Of a stretch of DNA of 64,000 nucleotides, positions 16,319 through 22,589 are shown in pieces (position 1 is the stretch's first letter; the number at the start of each line of letters is the position of its first letter). A program made the translations under genes and the position numbers. The DNA is from Streptomyces venezuelae. GTDB taxonomy: Bacteria; Actinomycetota; Actinomycetes; Streptomycetales; Streptomycetaceae. The DNA lies in the NCBI RefSeq assembly GCF_008642375.1, contig NZ_CP029194.1, positions 4,464,001-4,528,000 of the forward strand, in the 5' to 3' direction. The notes under the pieces were generated by a model, which did not search any database, had not been told where the DNA came from, and was given only the letters and a program-made list of their open reading frames with translations.

Positions 16319-17719
16319 GTGGAGGAGTACCGGAGGATCGCGGACCGGGTCGAGGCGGCCGTACGGGACGGGCGGCTGACGCCCGGTGACCGGCTGCCGC
16401 CGCAGCGGGTGTTCGACCGCCGCCACCGGATCGCGAACTCGACGGCCATCCGGGTCTACGGCGAGCTGGCACGCCGGGGCCTGGTGGTCGGGGAGGTCGG
16501 GCGCGGCACCTTCGTACGGGCCGCGCCGCCGCTGCCGGGGCCCGCGCTCGCCGAGGCGACCGGGACGGCCCCCGTCGACCTCCAGCTCAACTACCCGGTC
16601 GTGGAGGGGCAGTCGGAGCTGATGGCCCGCGCGCTCGCGGCGCTCGCCCGGCCCGACGTGCTGGCCGAGGCCGTCTCGGGTCCGGCCGCCGCGACGGGGA
16701 CGCCGGAGGCCCGGGAGGCGGCGGTGTCCGTCCTCGCCAGGCCCGGCTGGGCGCCGGACCCCGAGAGCGTCCTCTTCGCGGGGAACGGCCGCCAGGCCAT
16801 CGCCGCCGCGCTCGCCGCGCTCGTCCCGCCCGGTGGCCGGCTGGGCGTCGAGGCACTGACGTATCCGCTGGTCAAGGCGGTGGCCGAACGGCTCGGCATA
16901 CAGCTGGTGCCGCTCGCTCTCGACGGCGACGGCGATGGCGACGGCGGCGGCGGGGGCCACAGGGACAGCGAGGGGCGCGGGGGTGGGATACGGCCGGAGG
17001 CGCTCGCGGCGGCCCACCGGGCCACGCCGCTGGCCGCGGTCTACCTCCAGCCGACCCTGCACAATCCGCTCGCCACGACCATGAGCGGGCCCCGGCGGGC
17101 CGAACTGGCCGAGCTGCTGCGCAGCCTGGACCTGACGGCGGTCGAGGACACGACCTGGGCGTTCCTCGCACCGGGCGCCGGACCGGGTGTCGCGCCCCCG
17201 CCGCTCGCCGCCTTCGCCCCCGAGCGGGTCCTGCTCGTGGACAGCCTCTCCAAGCGGCTCGCCCCCGGGCTGACCGTCGGCTATCTCGTGGTCCCCGGGC
17301 GGCTGCGTCCGGCGGTGGCGGAGGCGCTGCGGTCCGGAGCCTGGACGGCGGGCGGTCTCGCGCTCGCGGCGGCCACCCGCTGGGCCGGGGACGGCACGGT
17401 CGCCGAGGCCGTCGCCGCCAAGCGTGCGGACACGGCGGCCCGGCACGCCCTGGTCCGGCGGCGGTTCGACGGGTACGCGGTCCGGACCTCCCCGCACGCC
17501 TACTACTGCTGGTGGGAGCTGCCCGCGCCCTGGCGGGCGGAGACCTTCACCGCGGCGGCCGCCGCGCGCGCGGGCGTCGCGGTCACGCCCGGGAGCGCCT
17601 TCGCGGTCGGCCGGGGCTCGGCCCCGGACGCGATCCGGGTGGGTCTCGCGTCACCGCCCCACGCGGTCCTGGACGGGGCGCTGGCCCGGCTCGCGGCGCT
17701 GGCCGCCGAAGGCGCGTGA
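16319..17719 (+). CDS. MocR-type regulator (GntR winged helix fused to aminotransferase fold)
   Basis: 466 residues. The N-terminal GntR-type winged helix (about 1-70) reads RLTPGDRLPPQRVFDRRHRIANSTAIRVYGELARRGLV. The rest is a class-I aminotransferase-like domain that should bind PLP: YLQPTLHNPLATTMS, DTTWAFLAP and the Schiff-base lysine in DSLSKRLAPGLTVGYLV. The start is the GTG at 16319 with AAGGGGG 8 nt upstream. It probably senses an amino acid or amine and controls the divergent hydrolase and itself. A short Gly/Asp-rich insertion (DGDGDGDGGGGGH) lies in the middle. Confidence 0.9.
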   Translation: MEEYRRIADRVEAAVRDGRLTPGDRLPPQRVFDRRHRIANSTAIRVYGELARRGLVVGEVGRGTFVRAAPPLPGPALAEATGTAPVDLQLNYPVVEGQSELMARALAALARPDVLAEAVSGPAAATGTPEAREAAVSVLARPGWAPDPESVLFAGNGRQAIAAALAALVPPGGRLGVEALTYPLVKAVAERLGIQLVPLALDGDGDGDGGGGGHRDSEGRGGGIRPEALAAAHRATPLAAVYLQPTLHNPLATTMSGPRRAELAELLRSLDLTAVEDTTWAFLAPGAGPGVAPPPLAAFAPERVLLVDSLSKRLAPGLTVGYLVVPGRLRPAVAEALRSGAWTAGGLALAAATRWAGDGTVAEAVAAKRADTAARHALVRRRFDGYAVRTSPHAYYCWWELPAPWRAETFTAAAAARAGVAVTPGSAFAVGRGSAPDAIRVGLASPPHAVLDGALARLAALAAEGA

Positions 17720-17745
17720 GAGCGGGTGCCTTCCGCGCGCCTTCC

Positions 17746-17781
17746 TTGCCTCCGTTATTCAGGACATGTAGAGTCCTGAAT
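17746..17781 (+). promoter_or_regulatory. Promoter and 25-nt dyad operator of the rrf2 gene
   Basis: TTGCCT (17746-17751) and TAGAGT (17769-17774) are separated by exactly 17 bp. The predicted transcription start then falls at about 17781-17783, on the ATG at 17783, so the mRNA should be leaderless; no ribosome site is present. A perfect dyad ATTCAGGAC-N7-GTCCTGAAT (17757-17781) covers the -10, suggesting autorepression. Confidence 0.7.
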
Positions 17782-17782
17782 C

Positions 17783-18262
17783 ATGAGGATGAGCGAAGGC
17801 GTGGAATGGGCACTGCACAGCTGCCTGAACCTGGCCTGGATCGGGCCGGAGCGGGCGGTCACCGCCGCGCGCCTCGCGGCCTATCACGAGCTGCCGGCCC
17901 CGTACCTCACCAAGCAGCTCCAGGCGCTCGCCCGGGCCGGGATCGTCACCTCGGTCTCCGGGCCGAAGGGCGGCTTCCGGCTGGCGCGCGGCCTGGACCG
18001 GATCACGCTCATGGACGTCGTCGCCGCCGTCGAAGGCCCTGAAGAGGCCTTCCGCTGTGCCGAGATCCGGCAGCAGGGGCCGGGGGCGGGGCCGCCCGGG
18101 TCGTACGCCGCCGAATGCGCCATCGCCGGTGCCATGGGGCGGGCCGAACTGGCCTGGCGGCGCGAGCTCATGGCCCAGACCCTGGACGACGTCCGTGAGC
18201 GGGCGGAGCTCCAGGCGCCGGCCGCGCCCGACCGGATCCGTCACTGGTTCGCCAACGTCTGA
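17783..18262 (+). CDS. Rrf2-family transcriptional regulator
   Basis: 159-residue winged-helix regulator with the Rrf2 pattern: VEWALHSCLNLAWIG, LPAPYLTKQLQALARAGIVTSVSGPKGGFRLAR, ITLMDVVAAVEG. The usual three-Cys Fe-S cluster motif is incomplete: Cys occurs in FRCAEIR and AECAIAG only, so it may sense a thiol-reactive or other ligand rather than carry a typical cluster. The start at 17783 coincides with the predicted transcription start. The downstream MFS-ridA pair carries the same operator dyad, so this protein probably represses all three genes. Confidence 0.88.
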   Translation: MRMSEGVEWALHSCLNLAWIGPERAVTAARLAAYHELPAPYLTKQLQALARAGIVTSVSGPKGGFRLARGLDRITLMDVVAAVEGPEEAFRCAEIRQQGPGAGPPGSYAAECAIAGAMGRAELAWRRELMAQTLDDVRERAELQAPAAPDRIRHWFANV

Positions 18263-18284
18263 CGCGACCCGTATCCACAACGAC

Positions 18285-18306
18285 CGCCCTCCCTCCGGGG
18301 AGGGCG
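18285..18306 (+). terminator. Hairpin between rrf2 and the MFS gene
   Basis: CGCCCTCC and GGAGGGCG form an 8-bp stem with a 6-nt loop, 23 bp after the rrf2 stop. No T-run. Likely ends the rrf2 message so that the MFS gene depends on its own promoter. Confidence 0.55.
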
Positions 18307-18319
18307 TGTGAAGAGGGTG

Positions 18320-18344
18320 ATTCTGGATGTTAGATATCCAGATT
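18320..18344 (+). promoter_or_regulatory. Second copy of the Rrf2-type dyad, over the MFS start codon
   Basis: ATTCTGGAT-N7-ATCCAGATT shares the spacing and the core ATTC-N-GGA-N9-TCC-N-GA-N-T with the dyad at 17757-17781. It overlaps the proposed MFS start codon (ATG 18327), so binding would block initiation. The matching half-sites and identical 7-bp spacer are the evidence for a common regulator. Confidence 0.65.
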
Positions 18345-19550
18345 GAAAAACATGGGACCGGCGGCATCACGCACCGGCCCTCCGGGCGGCCCGCCGTCGC
18401 CGCCGTCACGCTCGGCATCTTCACCGTCATGACCGCCGAACTCCTGCCGGTCGGACTGCTCACCCCGGCCGCCGCCGACCTGTCCGTCAGCGAGGGCACC
18501 GCCGCCCTCATGGTGACCGTGCCCGGCCTCGTCGCCGCCGTCGCCGCGCCCCTCGTCACGGTCCGCGCGGCCGACGCCGACCGCCGGACGCTCCTCGTCG
18601 CGCTCATGCTCCTCGCCGCCGCCGCCAACCTCGTGTCGGCGGTCGCGGGCCACCTCGCGGTCGTCCTCGCCGCCCGCGTCCTCCTCGGCCTCGCCATCGG
18701 CGGGTTCTGGGCGCTCGCCGGCGGCCTCGCGCCCCGGCTCGTGGCCCCCGCCGCCGTGGGACGGGCCACCGCCGTGGTCTTCGGCGGGGTCTCGGCCGCC
18801 TCGGTGCTCGGCGTCCCCGTCGCCACCGTCGTCGCCGAACGGATCGGCTGGCGCTGGGCGTTCGCCGCCACCGGGCTGCTCTCCCTGCTCGCCGCGGCGG
18901 CCCTCCTGGCCCTGCTGCCCCGCCTCCCGGGACGGGGCGCGGGAATGCCGGAGTCCCGCGCCACGGGGCTCGCCGAGCTCGCCGCGCTGCCCCGGCGCAA
19001 CCGCCGCGTCCGGGCCGGGCTGCAGCTCACCCTCGCCCTCGTGACCGGCCACTTCCTCGCGTACTCCTTCGTCCGCCCGCTGCTCACCGGCCACGCCCGG
19101 GTCCCCGAGGCGCTCCTCGGCGCCCTGCTCATCGGCTACGGCCTCGCGGGCGTCGCGGGGAACTTCCTCACCGGCTCCCGCGCGGCCCGCTCCCCCCGCC
19201 GCACGCTCGCGGTCATCGCCGCCGCGCTCGGCACCGTCCTCCTCCTCTTCCTCCTTCTCGCCACCACGGCTCCGGCCGCCGGCGCCGGGCTGCTGCTCCT
19301 GTGGGGGCTCGCCTACGGCGGGCTCTCGGTCGCGCTCCAGTCCTGGTTCATGGCCGCCGCCCCCGACGACGCCGAGGCCGCCACCGGCCTCAACGTCAGC
19401 GTCTTCTGCCTCGCCATCGCCCTCGGCGCCCTCCTCGGCGGGCTGCTGGCCGACGCGTACGACCTCACCGCGGTGCTCCTCGTCGGCGCCGCGCTCTCCC
19501 TGGCCGCCGTCCCGGTGGCCGCCCTCTCCGGAAGGAACCACCACTCATGA
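18327..19550 (+). CDS. MFS transporter (DHA1-type drug/metabolite exporter)
   Basis: 407 residues with 12 hydrophobic segments and the DHA1 layout (VTLGIFTVMTAELLPVGLLTPAAADLSVSEGTAALMVTVPG; motif A-like VRAADADRRT; RIGWRWAFAATG). It probably exports a small molecule. The start is ATG 18327 with AGAGGG 9 nt upstream. Codon 2 is then TTA, the rare bldA-dependent leucine codon, which would tie expression to development. The start lies inside the Rrf2-type dyad. The next gene, ridA, overlaps its stop (ATGA), so both are one operon. Confidence 0.87.
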   Translation: MLDIQIEKHGTGGITHRPSGRPAVAAVTLGIFTVMTAELLPVGLLTPAAADLSVSEGTAALMVTVPGLVAAVAAPLVTVRAADADRRTLLVALMLLAAAANLVSAVAGHLAVVLAARVLLGLAIGGFWALAGGLAPRLVAPAAVGRATAVVFGGVSAASVLGVPVATVVAERIGWRWAFAATGLLSLLAAAALLALLPRLPGRGAGMPESRATGLAELAALPRRNRRVRAGLQLTLALVTGHFLAYSFVRPLLTGHARVPEALLGALLIGYGLAGVAGNFLTGSRAARSPRRTLAVIAAALGTVLLLFLLLATTAPAAGAGLLLLWGLAYGGLSVALQSWFMAAAPDDAEAATGLNVSVFCLAIALGALLGGLLADAYDLTAVLLVGAALSLAAVPVAALSGRNHHS

Positions 19551-19966
19551 GCGCCCACACCTCCGACCAGCGCGTCATCACCAACCCCGGCACGCTCCAC
19601 GACCCCACCCCCTTCGGCTACAGCCACGCCGTCTCCGCGCCGGGCGAGCTCGTCTTCATCGGCGGCCAGTACGCCTCCGACGCCACCGGAGCCCCCGTCC
19701 CCGGGGACTTCGCCGCCCAGGTCGAGCTCTCCCTCACCAACCTGCGGCTCGCCCTGGAGGGCGTCGGCCTCGGCCTCGGCCACGTCGTCCGCCTCGGCTC
19801 GTACATCGTCGAGCACGACCTCGCCAAGCTGGAGGTCCTCGGCAAGGCCCTGCACGCGCACTTCGGCGAGCGGCTGCCCGCGCAGACCCTCAGCGGGGTC
19901 GCGGCGCTCGCCCTGCCGGGCATGCTCTTCGAGATCGACGCCGTGGCGGTGCGGCCGGCCGGCTGA
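19547..19966 (+). CDS. RidA-family (YjgF/YER057c) protein
   Basis: 139-residue cytosolic protein of the RidA superfamily, which deaminates reactive enamine/imine intermediates. Family features include FGYSHAVSAPGELVFIGGQYASDATG, FAAQVELSLTNLRLALEGVG and a C-terminal GVAALALPGMLFEIDAVAV. The canonical archetype arginine before the last block (around residue 105) is not evident (QTLSGVAALALPG), so it may belong to one of the non-deaminating Rid subfamilies. Translationally coupled to the MFS gene, suggesting detoxification of the same compound. Confidence 0.85.
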   Translation: MSAHTSDQRVITNPGTLHDPTPFGYSHAVSAPGELVFIGGQYASDATGAPVPGDFAAQVELSLTNLRLALEGVGLGLGHVVRLGSYIVEHDLAKLEVLGKALHAHFGERLPAQTLSGVAALALPGMLFEIDAVAVRPAG

Positions 19967-20056
19967 TCCACTTGCGGGGCGCCGGGCGCGGGTGTGCCCT
20001 GGAGGGTGCGGGACCCAGGGGGCAGAGCCTGGGGGCGAGACGAAGGAGCTCAAGCC

Positions 20057-20476
20057 ATGGCCGCACACGCAGCGGTACCGGCCCGGCGCCGGGCGAGCAG
20101 CACCAGCCGCGGGATGCCCGCCTGGGCCATGCCCGTCGCGCTCGGCGTGATCTACGGTTTCTACGCGGCGTTCATCCAGAAGTCCGGCGCCCCGGTCACC
20201 TGGGGGCTGTTCTGGCTCGGACTGGTCTCGGCGGTCGTGCTCGGCGGGGCGGTGTACGCGATCCACCGCTACGGCCGCTCGCTGCCCCGCGAGCTCCACG
20301 CGGCGGCCTGGGGCGGCCTCGCGGGCATCGCGATCGGCTTCCTCTACAGCCTGTCCGACGTGAGCATCCTGTCGGCGACGATCCTCGGCCTGATCGTCGG
20401 GGCGGGCGTCACCGCCGGTGCCTTCTACCTCTACTACACCCACGAGGACGCCGAGGGCCGCCCGGCACCGTACTGA
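20057..20476 (+). CDS. Small four-helix membrane protein of unknown function
   Basis: 139 residues with hydrophobic segments at about 23-42, 50-70, 82-100 and 105-127. A short basic N-terminus and an acidic tail (YYTHEDAEGRPAPY) suggest both ends are cytoplasmic. I do not recognise the family. The ATG at 20057 has GAAGGAG 8 nt upstream and is preferred over an in-frame ATG at 19994. Its last 43 bp overlap the convergent gene that follows. Confidence 0.72.
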   Translation: MAAHAAVPARRRASSTSRGMPAWAMPVALGVIYGFYAAFIQKSGAPVTWGLFWLGLVSAVVLGGAVYAIHRYGRSLPRELHAAAWGGLAGIAIGFLYSLSDVSILSATILGLIVGAGVTAGAFYLYYTHEDAEGRPAPY

Positions 20477-20997
20477 CGTCCCGAACCGGAGCCCGAAACG
20501 GTCCGGCGCCGGTAGTACGAGGCCGCGACGGCGGCGACCAGCAGCGGCCAGGCCGCCAGGGGCGCGTAGCAGACGATCAGCAGGGCCTCCTGTGCCGGGG
20601 AGGCGGGGACGCCGGGTCCGAGATCCGCGTACGAGGCGTACGCGCCCCACGCGGCGATCGCGCACAGCCCCGCCACCCCGGCGAAGGCGGCGCCCGTCGC
20701 GGCGGCCGGGTTCACCCGGCGCCCGCCGAGGAAGGGCATCCACCGGGGGAAGACCTCGCCCCAGGAGCGGACGAGCCCCAGGGTGAGGAAGGCCAGCAGC
20801 TCGGAGACGACGCTGAGGGAGACGACGTACGCGGACCCCCAGAAGCCCATCGCGCCGAGCTCGGCGTCCTGTGTGACCGGGAGCCCCGCGACGAGCGCGA
20901 GGCGCCACAGCCCGGACGGGAGGGTGACGAGGGGGACGGCATGGGCGGCGAGGACGGCCCAACGGGGCACCTCGGGCAGGGCCTTGATCTTCAGCAT
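20434..20997 (-). CDS. Putative membrane protein (DUF3995-like), unknown function
   Basis: 187 residues with about four hydrophobic segments (10-32, 50-75, 95-118, 133-155). The wording LPEVPRWAVLAAHAVPLVTLPSGLWRLAL and GLVRSWGEVFPRWMPFLGGRRV recurs in actinobacterial membrane proteins. Ends tail-to-tail inside the preceding gene (43-bp overlap), unusual for two real genes; codon use supports both, but its start or extent could be wrong. Confidence 0.65.
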   Translation of the reverse strand: MLKIKALPEVPRWAVLAAHAVPLVTLPSGLWRLALVAGLPVTQDAELGAMGFWGSAYVVSLSVVSELLAFLTLGLVRSWGEVFPRWMPFLGGRRVNPAAATGAAFAGVAGLCAIAAWGAYASYADLGPGVPASPAQEALLIVCYAPLAAWPLLVAAVAASYYRRRTVSGSGSGRQYGAGRPSASSWV

Positions 20998-21105
20998 GCG
21001 TCCAGCGTCCCGCCGGGGCCGGTGCGGGGCGTCGCCCCCGGGGACCGTCCGCCTCCGCCGGGCGGCGGAGGCGGCGTCATCCCCCGTCGGCAGGGAGGAC
21101 CGGTC

Positions 21106-21189
21106 GCGCGCAGGCCGTGCCGGCGGGCGCGCAGGCCGTGCCGGCGGGCGCGCAGGCCGTGCCGGCGGGCGCGCAAGCCGTGCCGGCGG
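21106..21189. repeat. Four tandem 21-bp repeats
   Basis: Four head-to-tail copies of a 21-bp unit beginning GCGCGCAGGCC at 21106, 21127, 21148 and 21169; the first three are identical and the fourth differs by one base. A fifth decays after about 9 bp. A 21-bp period preserves reading frame and equals two helical turns. No supported gene covers it; on the minus strand it lies downstream of the 24-residue peptide gene. Confidence 0.9.
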
Positions 21190-21202
21190 GTGCGCCGGGT
21201 GC

Positions 21203-21231
21203 GCCGGGAGGGCGGTGGCCGCCCTTCCGGC
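21203..21231 (-). terminator. Strong hairpin after the 24-residue peptide gene
   Basis: On the minus strand GCCGG-A-AGGGCGG pairs with CCGCCCT-C-CCGGC around a CCA loop, starting 6 bp after the peptide stop codon. A 12-bp GC stem with one mismatch is a good candidate terminator and supports a discrete short transcript for the peptide. Confidence 0.65.
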
Positions 21232-21237
21232 GGTTCT

Positions 21238-21312
21238 TCAGTTGCTGGATCCCTGACTGTCGCTCGTGGTCTCCTTCTTGTCGAGCGGACGGATCGTGAT
21301 CTTGATCGCCAT
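21238..21312 (-). CDS. 24-residue peptide, candidate RiPP/peptide-nucleotide precursor
   Basis: A 25-codon frame on the minus strand begins MAIKITIRPLDKKE, continues with a Ser/Thr/Asp-rich half and ends SDSQGSSN. GGGGAGGG lies 6 nt before the ATG, and a strong hairpin follows the stop. It is divergent from, and 94 bp away from, the ThiF-like gene. The beta-prone KITIRPL segment followed by a hydrophilic tail is a typical leader-core design for RRE-dependent enzymes. A C-terminal Asn is the residue adenylated by MccB in microcin C. Precursor role is inference from context; no homologue search was possible. Confidence 0.65.
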   Translation of the reverse strand: MAIKITIRPLDKKETTSDSQGSSN

Positions 21313-21406
21313 TCTTCCCTCCCCGGGCTCGCTTCTGGCGCTAGCATGCCAACGTCGTGACAGTAGCGCGTGTGATCAAGAGTGTCTCGGCGTACGGGAG
21401 TTGACC

Positions 21407-22588
21407 ATGGGGCGGAATGTCAGTGCCGTGCTCGGCGGTCTGGCGCTGCCGCGTGTCAAACCCGAGCACCGCCCGTACCGGACGGCCGACGGCCATGTGC
21501 GCATAGGCAGCGTGATCCACGGCCTCGGCGCCGAGATAGAGGACACCGACGGCTGGGTCTGGACGCTGGTCAGGGCCCTGGACGGGACCCGTGACCCCGG
21601 CCGGATCGCCGCCGCCGTCGCCGCCGCGCACCCGGCCCCCGACGAGGACGACGTCCTCCGTGCCATCGCCGACCTGCGCGAGGCCGGATTCCTGGAGGAC
21701 GCCGCCGCGGGCGTTCCCGAGGAACTCACCGAGCGGGACAGGATCCGGTACGGGCGCGGGGTCCCGCTGCTGCGCTGGATGGACACCTCGTCCCGGACCG
21801 ACAGCTGGGACGCACAACGCACCCTGTCCCGCGCCCGGGTCCTGCTGATCGGACTCGGCGGCGCCGGAGGCGTCGCGGCCCAGGGGCTCGTGGCCTCCGG
21901 GGTGGGGTTCCTGCACTGCGTCGACCCGGACGTCGTCGAACTCTCCAACCTCAACCGCCAGGTCCTGTACCGCGAGAGGGACATCGGCCGGCCCAAGGTG
22001 GAGGCGGCCCTGGAGTCGCTCCGGGCGCTGAACTCCGACGTCGTGGTGACCGGCGAGGACGCCGAGGTCCGGGGCCCCGAGGACCTCGCGCGGCTGCTCG
22101 GTACCGCGACCGCGACCGGTACCGGGACCGGGGCGGCGGCGGGCGGCAGGCGGTACGACCTCCTGGTGCTGTGCGCCGACCAGCCGGCCGCCCTGCGCTC
22201 CTGGGTCAACCGGGCCTGCCTGGAGGCGGACACGCCGTGGACGGACGGCGGGTACCGCGGCCCCCTCGTCACGACCAGCGTGTACGCGCCCGGCAGGAGC
22301 GGCTGCCTGGAGTGCCACAGGGCCACCCAGGCCGACTCCCGCGACCTCAGGCTCCCGGCCGGCGAGGACGAGGCGACGGTCTCGCCCCGGATGCCCTGGA
22401 GCCCGGTGAACGCCGTCACGGCGTCCCTGGCCGGTGCCCTCTTCGTGTACGCGGCGATCGCGGCGCTCACCGGCGTGCCCGCGCTCCCCGCCGGATTCCG
22501 CCTCGAACTCAACCTGGTGCGGCCGGGCGAGCCGGGGTTCGAGCCGGTCCTCCGGCGAGCCGACTGCCCCGCCTGCGGTGGGGCGTGA
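21407..22588 (+). CDS. ThiF/E1-like adenylating enzyme with N-terminal RRE-like domain (MccB/PaaA-like)
   Basis: 393 residues. An N-terminal domain (about 1-115) has the winged-helix spacing of a RiPP recognition element (RIGSVIHGLGAEIED, LVRALDGTRDPGRIAAAV, AIADLREAGFLE). An E1-type Rossmann domain follows with LLIGLGGAGGVAAQGL (ATP binding) and VDPDVVELSNLNRQVLY-RERDIGRPKVEAA. A structural zinc site is formed by CLEC (with His) and the C-terminal CPAC. There is no obvious catalytic Cys, as in MccB-type enzymes that activate a peptide carboxylate. ATG 21407 has GGGAG 6 nt upstream. Next gene begins 1 bp after its stop. Confidence 0.82.
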   Translation: MGRNVSAVLGGLALPRVKPEHRPYRTADGHVRIGSVIHGLGAEIEDTDGWVWTLVRALDGTRDPGRIAAAVAAAHPAPDEDDVLRAIADLREAGFLEDAAAGVPEELTERDRIRYGRGVPLLRWMDTSSRTDSWDAQRTLSRARVLLIGLGGAGGVAAQGLVASGVGFLHCVDPDVVELSNLNRQVLYRERDIGRPKVEAALESLRALNSDVVVTGEDAEVRGPEDLARLLGTATATGTGTGAAAGGRRYDLLVLCADQPAALRSWVNRACLEADTPWTDGGYRGPLVTTSVYAPGRSGCLECHRATQADSRDLRLPAGEDEATVSPRMPWSPVNAVTASLAGALFVYAAIAALTGVPALPAGFRLELNLVRPGEPGFEPVLRRADCPACGGA

Positions 22589-22589
22589 G

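Noticed and set aside
21106..21189. CRISPR array
   Set aside because: The repeats are head to tail without spacers and no cas genes are present.
21117..21299. 60-codon plus-strand frame with AQAVPAG repeats as a secreted repeat peptide
   Set aside because: It exists only because of the 21-bp repeats, has no ribosome site and its second half is antisense to the better-supported 24-residue peptide.
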